Shown one piece after another: positions 40,801 through 50,079 of a stretch of DNA of 64,000 nt (positions within the stretch are counted from its first letter, which is position 1; every line of letters starts with the position of its first letter). Origin of the DNA: Ignavibacteria bacterium (lineage in GTDB: Bacteria > Bacteroidota > Ignavibacteria > Kapaibacteriales > UBA4661); the NCBI GenBank assembly GCA_014654705.1, contig JACVZY010000104.1, forward strand, positions 62,001-126,000. Reading direction: 5' to 3'. A model generated the notes under the pieces. The model was not told the DNA's origin. It did not search any database and saw only the letters and a program-made list of their open reading frames with translations. A program made the translations under genes and the position numbers.

Positions 40801-41260
40801 CATCGTTACATTCAGCATTGCGCCAATAATTGAAAACACCCTGTGGGCTTTCATCGAGCCAGCCGCAGCGAAAAATATTACCGTGCACTTCAGTAATGAA
40901 GCGCCCGACGCTCTTGTTCGGGCAGATGAACAGGCGATGATACAGGTTTTGGACAATCTTATTTCTAATGCCGTCAAATACTCACCGCAAGGGAAAAATA
41001 TCACTATTCGCTTACAATCACGTGCCGGAGTCGTCCGCATGGAAGTGCAGGACGAAGGCGAAGGAATTTCGCCGGAAGATATGCAAAAACTCTTCGGTAA
41101 ATTTGTGCGGCTCTCGGCACGTCCCACAGGCGGCGAACACAGCACGGGTCTGGGTTTGAGTATCGTAAAAAAAATGGTCGAAGCCATGCAGGGGCGCGTA
41201 TGGTGCGAATCGGAACTTGGCAAGGGAGCAACGTTTATCGTGGAATTGCCAAAGGCATAA
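37883..41260 (+). CDS. Reg_prop/Y_Y_Y beta-propeller sensor histidine kinase (HK6)
   Basis: ORF 37697..41260 overlaps HK5; GTG at 37883 (VIKLQQKTWLYAPLVCLVFFKITMVVSAQ) gives a plausible signal peptide; propeller repeats; SHDLKNPITAIRG; GGEHSTGLGLSIVKKM. Confidence 0.88.
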   Translation: MIKLQQKTWLYAPLVCLVFFKITMVVSAQYKQENKPSFNAAYRAIKGNTVKASVPSLTPTFIRNFSVEHFASAQGFANEGVKSILQDRHGFLWVLTERSLYRYNGQSFRCYLSNAQDSTALLPHPYGNGGLYEDRDGTLWIACLNGLQRYDARRDCFVRVSLGASASSSLTPADITAINGDKATGNLWLGVGEEVWLFHPATRRVLRRYVLPRSGGTERRNVHSLTVDSLGRVWATRWDDHIVSMLESSTQEFHTVLQLPFESVSGSVCVHQDSLWVGSINGVLLYSIRERRMLTSYALSNHFSLSAPAPQVSQVIPFDFCRDNEGRIWVATWQGLALIHPRREGVQFFRHEPLNERSLTTNNINTIYQDRSGIIWIGEAVYGLHKYTPLKYKFQLYRHNPFNDQSLSNNYIRGILEDHRGNLWIGTQFGGLNMLERATGRWTHFRYDSTRPRSLTSDHVRGLCEDRNGILWVALHEGWLCSIDTRHPERGFTHHIFAERSFKAQCLYEDREGYLWIGTSTSQAALYRLSPDRKAVEFMHKTHLMPSGIAEMEHIMEDRTGAVCIATTGGLLRYDRGKRTFRLFQHNVGDSTSLPNNFVTHITETRSGELWMATKGGGICRFHPTTETFSTISVREGLPHENCYAIVEDEQGNFWISTDNGLCLYSPSRKTLRRFGEEEGLQGDEFNRFAHFRSKSGEMFFGGVDGLNSFFPSDIRINTIPPKPAVERVQSIAGVLLADNISLLARQTVEIPPQTGFMVDLAALEFTVPEKNWYSWHLDGVDTAWSPESTASHHHQALYTNLAPGEYTFRLRVANADKVWSKDDLTLAIVVLPAWWQTWYARVGFTLGLVGSVFLLLRWRVRTIEARSRALQALVHRRTEELLESNEELQTTNERLSTLNMEMQEIIGIVSHDLKNPITAIRGLSELVHSGFSEGEQIKEISMQISRTADRMMELVKNILDINRLESGLMHMNIVTFSIAPIIENTLWAFIEPAAAKNITVHFSNEAPDALVRADEQAMIQVLDNLISNAVKYSPQGKNITIRLQSRAGVVRMEVQDEGEGISPEDMQKLFGKFVRLSARPTGGEHSTGLGLSIVKKMVEAMQGRVWCESELGKGATFIVELPKA
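40994..41250 (+). repeat. 257-bp exact duplicate block, copy 2 (HK6 3' end)
   Basis: Identical to 37474-37730; identity stops exactly before the last codons of each gene. Confidence 0.97.
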
Positions 41261-41430
41261 ATGCGGATGGAGGGAAAATTCAAGACGACGAGAAGATACA
41301 ATGTTGTAAATTCACGTGTCTATTTCTTTTTCGCTTGGCGTGTCGTATCTTGCAAACGCCACAACAATGCATTTCTCATCCTTCGATTGATGTGCAAACG
41401 TACACTTCATTCCTCTCAACGGCTCAGCGT

Positions 41431-43599
41431 ATGAAATCTTTGGTTCTTTTTGGGTTGGTGATTACTTGTCTGATATTCGTGCAATGGGAAAGAGTATATG
41501 CACAAACCCCAACGATTGATTCGCTGGAAAAAGAGCTCCGACGCGGTGGAAAGTCGGACTCCGCACGATTATATCTCTTCTTCCATTTGTCGTATCACCT
41601 CAATAATCTTAATCCGGTTCGTTCGGAAGAATATGCTCGCTCGGCAATAGAACTGTCTCAAAAACTCCGTTTTCGGAAGGAGCTAGCACGGGCATATCGC
41701 TATACAGGCGTGTCGCTACAGATGAGAGCATTCCATCTGCAAGCGCTTAGGTACTACGATTCGTCTCGTAGTATTGCCGAAAGCATTGACGACAAGGAAG
41801 CCATATCGGCAGTCTGGACGAATATGGGGCTTCTCTATGAATCGCAGGGCGATTATCCACGAGCCTTAGACTATGCTCTCCGTGCTTTACGAATAGACGA
41901 GGACTTGAAAAAAAAGGATGCTATCGCTAACTCTCTGTCCAATATCGGTACGCTTTATTACCATCAAAAGGAATACACAACAGCCTTACATTACTACGAA
42001 CGCTCAAAAGGCTTCATAAATGCTGCCACCGACCCTGAGCTAGTCTCAGAAATATGTTACGGCGTTGGTCGAATTTACAAAGACCGTACAAATTTTGACC
42101 AAGCACTAAGGTATTTCGATACAGCGCTGGTGATTGCCAGAATAAACAGTAACGACAGACTGATAGGTATCATTACGCTTGATATTGGCTCCACCCATTT
42201 GCTTCGCGGGGAAATTGCATCTGCAAGAGAGTATTTGCAAGAAGCCTTGAGCGTTCAACAAAAAAGGCAAGATAAAGCCGGTATTGCTAAGGCGATGGCA
42301 GTATTTGGTCATTATTATTTATCGCGTGCCGAGCTTTCTAAAGCCGAAGAATACTGTACGGCATCATTGCGACTTGCCGATGAACTGGGCTTAAAAGAAA
42401 CGCAAATGGAGGTTTGTCGATATTTGGCAGAACTCTACAAACAGCAGGGACAGTTGAAGAAAGCACTGGAGTACAAAGAGCGCGAACTTGCCTGTAGAGA
42501 TTCGCTGGTGAGCGCTGAGCGAAGCAAGGAAATAGGTCGCTTGGAAATGCGGTATCAATTAGAGCAGAAAGACACCGAGAACCAACTGCTCCTGCGTGAC
42601 CGTGCATTGCGGGAGGCAAATGAATCTCGTTCACAGCTATTGCTCATTGCGCTCAGTGTAGTGCTTCTTTTAAGTTTGGGTATTACCTTGGTGCTTTGGC
42701 AATTTGGCAATAAACAGCGCCATATCAACGCCGAGCTACAGCGCCATCAAAATCCTGTCGAAGAACAGGCACGAAAGATAGAAATGGTGAATACGGAGCT
42801 GCAAGACCGGAATATTTTGCTGCTTGATGCCAACAAAGAACTGCAAAGTGCGTACACACAAATTCATCATCAGTCCAAATCTTTACAGGAGCAAAATCTG
42901 GCATTAGAACAGCTTGGTAACGAAAAAAATGAAATTGTGGCTATTGTGGCACATGACCTGAAGAACCCTATTATCGCAATACGCGGGCTTTCTGAACTCC
43001 TAGACGAGGAGTTTGCCGAAGGTGAGCAGGCGAAGGAACTTAACGCTCAGATTTCCCGAACTGCCGAGCGGATGCTAGGGCTTGTTAAGAATGTCCTCGA
43101 TATGAACCGTTTGGAGTCAGGAGCAATACAAATGAAAATTGTCGCTTTCGATGTGAAGCCACTCGTTGAAAACGTTCTTTCGACGTTCATGGAGCAGGCT
43201 GCGGCGAAAGCAATTACGCTGCATTTTCAGGGTGAATTGCATAATATCCTCGTGCTGGCAGACGGGCAAGCCGTAATGCAAGTTATAGAGAACCTTATCT
43301 CCAATGCCCTCAAATACTCGCCGTATGGAAAGAATGTGTTTGTTTGCCTGAAAGCGGTTGATGCCTACGTGCGTATAGAAGTACGCGATGAAGGTCCTGG
43401 TATTAGTCAAGACGATATGAAAAAACTTTTTGGGAAATTTGTCCGCCTCTCTGCTCGCCCCACCGGTGGCGAACACAGCACAGGTCTGGGTTTGAGCATT
43501 GTCAAGAAAATGGTCGAAGCCATGAACGGCAAAGTATGGTGTGAATCGGAACTTGGCAAGGGAGCGACGTTTATCGTGGAATTGCCTGCGGTAGTGTAA
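41431..43599 (+). CDS. TPR-containing sensor histidine kinase (HK7)
   Basis: Likely start 41431 (MKSLVLFGLVITCLIFVQWERVYAQ); TPRs; AHDLKNPIIAIRG; GGEHSTGLGLSIVKKMVEAMNGKVWC. Confidence 0.92.
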   Translation: MKSLVLFGLVITCLIFVQWERVYAQTPTIDSLEKELRRGGKSDSARLYLFFHLSYHLNNLNPVRSEEYARSAIELSQKLRFRKELARAYRYTGVSLQMRAFHLQALRYYDSSRSIAESIDDKEAISAVWTNMGLLYESQGDYPRALDYALRALRIDEDLKKKDAIANSLSNIGTLYYHQKEYTTALHYYERSKGFINAATDPELVSEICYGVGRIYKDRTNFDQALRYFDTALVIARINSNDRLIGIITLDIGSTHLLRGEIASAREYLQEALSVQQKRQDKAGIAKAMAVFGHYYLSRAELSKAEEYCTASLRLADELGLKETQMEVCRYLAELYKQQGQLKKALEYKERELACRDSLVSAERSKEIGRLEMRYQLEQKDTENQLLLRDRALREANESRSQLLLIALSVVLLLSLGITLVLWQFGNKQRHINAELQRHQNPVEEQARKIEMVNTELQDRNILLLDANKELQSAYTQIHHQSKSLQEQNLALEQLGNEKNEIVAIVAHDLKNPIIAIRGLSELLDEEFAEGEQAKELNAQISRTAERMLGLVKNVLDMNRLESGAIQMKIVAFDVKPLVENVLSTFMEQAAAKAITLHFQGELHNILVLADGQAVMQVIENLISNALKYSPYGKNVFVCLKAVDAYVRIEVRDEGPGISQDDMKKLFGKFVRLSARPTGGEHSTGLGLSIVKKMVEAMNGKVWCESELGKGATFIVELPAVV

Positions 43600-43680
43600 A
43601 TTATTGGTTACAGGTCAGGTTCCAAGGTATTGTGAACGCGGACAGCGCGTTGGTAGCCGATACGAGCAGGTTTGTGAAGG

Positions 43681-43793
43681 AGGGACTTTCGCAAACAAAC
43701 TGGAGTACGAACGGGAGTTCGCATAAATACTGCCTTCGCCTTGTCAACCGAACTTCCGTTCGGACTCTCAAAGAGCATCTTTGCGAAAGCCCT
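43681..43793. repeat. Dispersed inverted-repeat intergenic element, copy B
   Basis: Outer arms AGGGACTTTCGCAAA (43681-43695) / TTTGCGAAAGCCCT (43780-43793); inner arms GAGTACGAACGGGAGTTCG / CGAACTTCCGTTCGGACTC. Confidence 0.75.
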
Positions 43794-43819
43794 AAGAGTG
43801 ATGAACAGGCACGGAAGAG

Positions 43820-43851
43820 TTTGCCAAGCAGAGCATAATGTTGTACATTTG
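43820..43851 (+). promoter_or_regulatory. Candidate Bacteroidota-type promoter TTTG-N20-TACATTTG for HK8
   Basis: TTTG 43820-43823, 20-bp spacer, TACATTTG 43844-43851; matches the -33 TTG / -7 TAnnTTTG pattern. Confidence 0.55.
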
Positions 43852-43927
43852 CTTGTCTTTCGTCAAATCATTCTGGGACTGCGAACATCAAATTCCCCGA
43901 AGTCCGCTTGCAGAGTCGTGTTGATGA

Positions 43928-46147
43928 ATGTTTTTCATCCAAATTTGTTTGCCATTCTTGGGAAAATCTGCCCGCAACCAAAGGTCAATAACACCCATGC
44001 CCAGATACTTCCGATATTTCTGCAACTTAGCTTTCTTCAATAGAACATCATTCCTTACTTCGCTACGGTATGTTCTGCTGTTATGGTTGTGGTGCGTGTC
44101 TTTGCAAATAGCGACGGCACAGTCTCCGTCTCCGTCCGTGTCAGTCATTTACCCGCAGATACGCCATAGCAGCCTTGTTGCCTCTACTGAGTATTTGCGC
44201 GACCCTTCACGCCATCTTTCCTTATCGGATATTCTTCAGCCCACGTATTCGCGTGCATTTCGGCAAACGACTTCCGAATCGCTTGTATTTGGCTGGACAC
44301 GTGATGCAGTCTGGTTGCGAACAAGCCTTCGTGCTGTCAATAAAGCAGAAGCGCTTTCGTGGGTCTTGGATGTTGGCTTTATGAGTTTAGATTCCGTATC
44401 ACTTTTTGTACCCGTAAGCGGCGGAAGCGCAAATGGTGCAGGCGCAGAGAGTGCAAGCGCAGGCGGTGTAGCATGGCGTGAACTGCGTTCGGGCGGAAGT
44501 GTTCCGTTTGCCATGCGCGACGAGCGATATGCCAGAGTGATGTTTCCTCTGACTTTGCCATCACAAGACTCCGTGCTAACGGTGTATGTGCGCATAGTGG
44601 CGACCAACAGTATGTATTTGAATATGTTTCTTACGGAGCGCCGGACGCTTGAGAACAGCCTAGAAGAACATAATCTCATTATCCTACTGTTGCTTGGCGT
44701 TATGGTATCGGCATTACTGTACAATGCAGTCATGTTCGTCTCAATGCGTGATAAACTCTACGGTTATTATATTTTCTACACCGCAAGTGTGATTTGTTCC
44801 TATACGACCATTCACGGGCTGGTGATAAAGCACTTTGTTCCTGTACTTGTGCCGTATATCGGTTCTATCATTCCCGTTTCGTTTTTCCTCACCTACATTG
44901 GGGCATTGCTTTTTGGTAAGGAATTTCTTCTCACAAGTCGCTTTGCGCCACGTTTTGAGCGCTTCATGGTGTATTCGGCTTGGTGTCTTGGCTTGTGTAT
45001 TCTGCTGGTGCTGGCGATGCCGTCCGTGGGGTGGATCATACCGATTGCCACCGCGTCGGCGAATGGCGTGTTGCTCGTAGCGGCGTTTCTTTCTGCGCGA
45101 AAAGGGTATCGTCAAGCGTGGTTTTATCTGGCTGCGTGGTCTATGTTCTTGTGTGGAGCTACGTATTTTGGTTCTGTTTCCTCGGGACTCATTGTCGCCG
45201 ACACAACGCCCGTCTTTGCTGTTTTGACAGCAAGCACCGCCTTTGAACTGACAATGTTTTCGTTTGTGCTGGCGTATCGGTTCCGCCATTTACGCGATGA
45301 TATTCGTGCCGCCGAGCGGGAACGACAATTTGCCGAGCAGCAGCGCGAATGGGAGCATCGGCAAAATCTGGAACTTCTTGCAGAAAAAAATAAAACCGAA
45401 GACCTCAATGCCCAACTTCGCGCCAGCAACAGCGAAAAAAGCGAGATTCTGGGTGTTGTCGCGCACGACCTTCAGAATCCTCTGACGAGCATCATGCTCA
45501 GTGGGGAAATTCTCACCGACCTTGTTGCTAAACGCCACTACGACAGTGTTCCGCGAGTGGTCGATAATATCAACGTCGTCGCGGTACAAATGTTGGAGAT
45601 TGTACGAAATTTACTCAATGTAAATCTTCTGGAGTCCGGCGTGCTCACGCTCCGTCAGGAAACCTTCGATATTGTGCCAATACTGCATCGGGCGATTGAG
45701 CAGTACGCTCCGGCGGCACGTGCAAAAAATATCACGCTTCATCTTCGCGCCGAAGAAGCACACACTATGGTTCTTGCCGATAGCCAAGCAGTAGCAAGGG
45801 TTTTAGACAATCTTCTTTCTAACGCCATTAAGTATTCGCCGCAGAAAAAAAACGTTTATGTTCGCTTACAAGCTGCTCAGAATGCGGTTCGCGTGGAAGT
45901 TCAGGACGAAGGCGCAGGTATTTCGCCGGAGGACATGAAAAAACTTTTCGTCAAGTTTGCCCGTCTTTCGGCAGTTCCTACGGGCGGCGAACACAGTACG
46001 GGATTGGGACTGAGCATCGTTAAAAAAATGGTCGAGGCAATGAACGGGCGTGTATGGTGTGAGTCGGGAGTGGGAGACGGTCTTTCGTCCGGCGCGACGT
46101 TTATTGTCGAACTGCCTGCGGCTGCAACGGTGGGAGCAACAGCATGA
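43928..46147 (+). CDS. 7TMR-DISM sensor histidine kinase (HK8)
   Basis: DISM extracellular domain (FGWTRDAVWLRTSLRAVNKAEALSWVLDVGF), 7TM, AHDLQNPLTSIML, GGEHSTGLGLSIVKKM; start may be 43997. Confidence 0.92.
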   Translation: MFFIQICLPFLGKSARNQRSITPMPRYFRYFCNLAFFNRTSFLTSLRYVLLLWLWCVSLQIATAQSPSPSVSVIYPQIRHSSLVASTEYLRDPSRHLSLSDILQPTYSRAFRQTTSESLVFGWTRDAVWLRTSLRAVNKAEALSWVLDVGFMSLDSVSLFVPVSGGSANGAGAESASAGGVAWRELRSGGSVPFAMRDERYARVMFPLTLPSQDSVLTVYVRIVATNSMYLNMFLTERRTLENSLEEHNLIILLLLGVMVSALLYNAVMFVSMRDKLYGYYIFYTASVICSYTTIHGLVIKHFVPVLVPYIGSIIPVSFFLTYIGALLFGKEFLLTSRFAPRFERFMVYSAWCLGLCILLVLAMPSVGWIIPIATASANGVLLVAAFLSARKGYRQAWFYLAAWSMFLCGATYFGSVSSGLIVADTTPVFAVLTASTAFELTMFSFVLAYRFRHLRDDIRAAERERQFAEQQREWEHRQNLELLAEKNKTEDLNAQLRASNSEKSEILGVVAHDLQNPLTSIMLSGEILTDLVAKRHYDSVPRVVDNINVVAVQMLEIVRNLLNVNLLESGVLTLRQETFDIVPILHRAIEQYAPAARAKNITLHLRAEEAHTMVLADSQAVARVLDNLLSNAIKYSPQKKNVYVRLQAAQNAVRVEVQDEGAGISPEDMKKLFVKFARLSAVPTGGEHSTGLGLSIVKKMVEAMNGRVWCESGVGDGLSSGATFIVELPAAATVGATA

Positions 46148-49100
46148 GCAATGATATAAAAATATTTCCTGCCGGTGCTGATGCAATGCGCTCTCTGCTT
46201 TGGGGGGGGCTTGCTGCTCTTATTTTGCCAATTGCCCTTTACGCCCAAGACCAAGCGCCGCCATACCTGAACCCTGATAAAGACCCCACGCAATATATTC
46301 ACAAAGTCTGGCAAACCGAACAGGGATTACCCCAAAATTCCGCGTACGCGCTGTGCCAGACCCGCGACGGATACCTATGGATTGGTACTGCCGAAGGCTT
46401 AGCTCGCTACGATGGTGTCCGCTTCACTGTATTCGACAAAAATACCACCCCCGCGCTTACAAGCAACTGGATTTCCTCTCTGGCAGAAGGCAGCGACGGT
46501 AGGCTGTGGATAGGCACTCGTGCCGGAGTGCTCTCGTATCGTAACGGCGTGTTCAGAAATTATTCTACCGAAGGCAAATTGCCCAAAACTCTGATTCGCT
46601 CGCTTCTCGTTGACCGCAATGGCGGGCTGTGGGTGGGAACAAACGGTAGTGGGCTGCATTACCTCAGTACTGAGCAGCAGAAGGCTCCTCAAGGCAGCGA
46701 CGCAAGGGAATATAAGGGTCGTGAAGGTGTAGAAAAAGGCTTTGAGAAAGGTTTAGAGAGCGGTGTTGTGCTGTCGCTTGCGCAAACCAACGACGGCGCT
46801 GTGTGGGTAGGGATGCAGAATGGAGGCTTGTATCGGCTTCATAAGGGCATTACCACTCACTTCGGTGTACAGGAGGGACTGCCCAATGTGGCTGTTCGCG
46901 TCGTACTGCCGGATCGCGATGGGCGTTCCGTGTGGATTGGTGCTTTTGACGGTTTGTATTGCCTTCGTGAGGGTGCCGTATCGCGCTTTGTCGGCAAAAA
47001 TGCGCTTGCCGGAAGTAGTATTCAATGCTTGCTCCAAGAGAGTAATGGTACGCTTTGGATTGGTTCATACGGCGGTGGTCTGCATCGTCTTAGAGACGGC
47101 GTTTTTACGGCGTTCACCACTTTGCAGGGCTTATCGAATGATATTGTGCAGAGCCTCATCCAAGACCGTGAGGGCAGTCTGTGGATTGGCACATTTGGCG
47201 GTGGGCTGAATAGGTTGCACGATGGCGCATTCACAAGTTATACTCCGAAGCAGGGGCTTTCCAATAAGTTTGTCAATGCCGTGCTGCGTGATGAGCGCGG
47301 TGTTCTCTGGGCTGCCACCAATGGCGGTGGTCTGAACCGCATGGAACGTGGCGCTTTTACGAAATACACCAAAGAAAATGGTTTGCTGAATGATGTTGTT
47401 GCGTCGCTTCTATCGCACAACGGTACGCTATGGATTGGTACTGCCGGAGGCTTGAACCGCTTGTACAACGGGCGGTTGACGGGGTACAGTATGCGGGATG
47501 GCTTATCAAGTAATTCCGTCTGGACGCTCTTGCACGATAGCGATGCCCAAAAAGGTGAAAGCGTGATTTGGTGCGGTACGCAGAACGGTTTGAATCGTTT
47601 CCAGAATGGGGTTTTCACAAAATATACCAAAGAAAACGGCTTGTCGAATAATGTTGTGCTGTGTCTCCGAAAAGACCGCCGCTCAAGTATCAGTGCGGTT
47701 GCGGGCGCAGATGCAGCCTTGTGGATAGGCACACAAAACGGCTTGAACAAACTGCACAATGGCGTAATTACTCACTACACCACCCGTAACGGTATGGCGA
47801 GCGATTTTATTTGGACGATGTATGAGGACGACGAAGGTGCGCTTTGGCTGGGGACGACAGGAGGGCTGCACCGCCTTAAGAATGGTGTATTTACTGCCAT
47901 TACAACGAAAAATGGTTTATTCGACGACCTCGCCTTTTCGATTGTGGAAGACGATTTCGGGTGGTTCTGGATGTCCTGCAATAAGGGTGTGTACCGTGTG
48001 CGTAAAGCAGACTTGAATGCGGTTGCCGATGGGAAACGAGAGCGAATTTCTTGTGAATCATTCGGTACTGCCGATGGTATGGCGAGTGCTGAATGTAACG
48101 GCGGTTCGCCGGGCGCGTGGAAGGATGCGGATGGGCGTTTGTGGTTTGCGACCATAGCAGGTGTGGCGATGGTGAATCCTCGAAATTTACACACCAATAC
48201 GCTTGCGCCCCTCGTGATGGTGGAGAGCATCAAAGTGGACTACAATGAGCGTATTCTCTCGGAGAGCAAAGTGCGTGATGCTTCATATACTGCCAATACT
48301 GAGATTGTCGTACCTCCGAACACTGAAAAGTTTGAATTTCGTTACACCGCCACAAGTCTGCTAGTGCCGGAACGTGTACAGTTCAAGTATATGCTCGAAG
48401 GTTACGATAAGGATTGGACAGAAGCGGGGACGCGCCGCGTGGCGTATTACAACAATCTTCCGCGCGGACGGCACTACCGTTTCCGTGTGCAAGCCTGTAA
48501 TAACAGTGGGATTTGGAGTACGACCGACGGAGAAGTATCATTTTCGCTGGAATCATTTTTCTACGAAACATGGTGGTTCCGTATAGCCTGTGGGCTTGCG
48601 TTCTTTGGTGTGCTTGTCGCTGCGGTGCGTTCACGGCTGCATATTCTCCAACGGCGGGCAACGTTGCTCGAAAAAGCCATTCAAGAGCGCACAAGTGAGC
48701 TTGCATCTTCTAACGAAGAATTGCAAGAAATAAATCGGATGCTGGAAATGCTAAATGCTGAAAAAAATGAACTACTGGGTATTGTGTCGCATGACCTGAA
48801 GAATCCTATTGGTGCGGTGCGCGGGCTTGCTGAACTCTTGCAAAGCGGTTTCCTGACCGAAGAACAAGCTCCCGCCATAGTGTCGCAGATTGTAACGACC
48901 TCTAATCGTATGTTAGATTTGGTAGAAAACTTGCTGGACATTAACCGACTAGAATCCGGCGGAATACAGTTTGTAATGATGGAACTTGATGTAGAACCCA
49001 TTCTCCTCGGCGAAATGAATATTCATCGCGCTGCAGCCGACGCAAAAAATATTACGCTGCATTACAGCAAAGAAGCCACGCATACGGTCATTTCTGCCGA

Positions 49101-49455
49101 CGAGAACGCGGTAATGCAAGTGCTGGACAACATCATTTCCAATGCGGTGAAATACTCGCCGCCGGGGAAAAACGTGTATGTGCGTCTCAAATCACAGCCG
49201 ACACTTGCTTCTGCACAGGGCTTTGTTCGCATTGAAATCCAAGATGAAGGCGAGGGAATTTCGGCAGAGGATATGCCAAAGCTCTTTGGTAAATTTGCCC
49301 GTCTTTCGGCACGTCCGACGGGCGGCGAACACAGTACAGGACTCGGCTTGAGCATTGTTAAAAAAATGATGGAGGCGATGAACGGGCGCGTTTGGTGCGA
49401 GTCGGAGTTTGGTAACGGTGCGACATTTATTGTAGAGTTTTCGTCAATTTCGTAG
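46144..49455 (+). CDS. Reg_prop/Y_Y_Y beta-propeller sensor histidine kinase (HK9)
   Basis: VWQTEQGLPQNSAYALCQTRDGYLWIGTAEGLARYDG; SHDLKNPIGAVRG; GGEHSTGLGLSIVKKM; ATGA overlap with HK8; start may be 46186. Confidence 0.93.
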   Translation: MSNDIKIFPAGADAMRSLLWGGLAALILPIALYAQDQAPPYLNPDKDPTQYIHKVWQTEQGLPQNSAYALCQTRDGYLWIGTAEGLARYDGVRFTVFDKNTTPALTSNWISSLAEGSDGRLWIGTRAGVLSYRNGVFRNYSTEGKLPKTLIRSLLVDRNGGLWVGTNGSGLHYLSTEQQKAPQGSDAREYKGREGVEKGFEKGLESGVVLSLAQTNDGAVWVGMQNGGLYRLHKGITTHFGVQEGLPNVAVRVVLPDRDGRSVWIGAFDGLYCLREGAVSRFVGKNALAGSSIQCLLQESNGTLWIGSYGGGLHRLRDGVFTAFTTLQGLSNDIVQSLIQDREGSLWIGTFGGGLNRLHDGAFTSYTPKQGLSNKFVNAVLRDERGVLWAATNGGGLNRMERGAFTKYTKENGLLNDVVASLLSHNGTLWIGTAGGLNRLYNGRLTGYSMRDGLSSNSVWTLLHDSDAQKGESVIWCGTQNGLNRFQNGVFTKYTKENGLSNNVVLCLRKDRRSSISAVAGADAALWIGTQNGLNKLHNGVITHYTTRNGMASDFIWTMYEDDEGALWLGTTGGLHRLKNGVFTAITTKNGLFDDLAFSIVEDDFGWFWMSCNKGVYRVRKADLNAVADGKRERISCESFGTADGMASAECNGGSPGAWKDADGRLWFATIAGVAMVNPRNLHTNTLAPLVMVESIKVDYNERILSESKVRDASYTANTEIVVPPNTEKFEFRYTATSLLVPERVQFKYMLEGYDKDWTEAGTRRVAYYNNLPRGRHYRFRVQACNNSGIWSTTDGEVSFSLESFFYETWWFRIACGLAFFGVLVAAVRSRLHILQRRATLLEKAIQERTSELASSNEELQEINRMLEMLNAEKNELLGIVSHDLKNPIGAVRGLAELLQSGFLTEEQAPAIVSQIVTTSNRMLDLVENLLDINRLESGGIQFVMMELDVEPILLGEMNIHRAAADAKNITLHYSKEATHTVISADENAVMQVLDNIISNAVKYSPPGKNVYVRLKSQPTLASAQGFVRIEIQDEGEGISAEDMPKLFGKFARLSARPTGGEHSTGLGLSIVKKMMEAMNGRVWCESEFGNGATFIVEFSSIS

Positions 49456-49542
49456 TTTTGTGTCTGTTTTGGCTGAAATGTCAGTGCTTCTATCATTTTT
49501 GGTCATCATCGTAATTCGCTTATCTCCCTATCTACTTCTATT

Positions 49543-50079
49543 ATGGCACAACGACCCACACCAAATAATAAGGAACGTGTTCTCAATGAGCATGATTTTA
49601 TCGTGTCAAAAACCGATACGAAAGGTATTATCAAATATGGCAATCAGATATTTATCGAAATGTCAGGGTATTCCGAGAGCGAACTTATCGGTGCAAATCA
49701 CAATATCATCCGCCATCCCGATATGCCGCGCTGTATTTTTAAGTTTCTTTGGGATACATTGGCGGCAAAGCAAGAAGTCTTTGCTTTTGTCAAGAACCTG
49801 AGCAAAGACGGCTCGTATTACTGGGTTTTCGCCAATATTACGCCGTCATTCGACTCAAATGGTGCAGTGGTGGGGTATTTCTCCGTGCGGCGTAAACCCA
49901 AGTCTGCTAGTATCAAAGTAATCACCGAACTGTATGCAAGGCTGCTTGCCGAAGAACAGCGCGTCGAAGCAGGGCAAGCATCCCGTAGGAAAGAAGCGAT
50001 GGCTGCCTCCGTTGCTCTGCTCACAGAATTTCTCCACTCAAAAAAACTCAGCTATGAAGAATACATCCTTAGCCTCTAA
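49543..50079 (+). CDS. Stand-alone Aer-like PAS domain protein
   Basis: [56 protein letters not shown]...[14 protein letters not shown]. Confidence 0.88.
   Translation: MAQRPTPNNKERVLNEHDFIVSKTDTKGIIKYGNQIFIEMSGYSESELIGANHNIIRHPDMPRCIFKFLWDTLAAKQEVFAFVKNLSKDGSYYWVFANITPSFDSNGAVVGYFSVRRKPKSASIKVITELYARLLAEEQRVEAGQASRRKEAMAASVALLTEFLHSKKLSYEEYILSL

Noticed and set aside
43632-43838. 68-aa plus-strand ORF between HK7 and HK8
   Set aside because: Spans inverted-repeat copy B; the reading frame is incidental.
34408-49455. Internal repeats of propeller kinases considered as CRISPR-like or DNA repeats
   Set aside because: Repeats are degenerate protein-level Reg_prop motifs, not regularly spaced identical DNA repeats.
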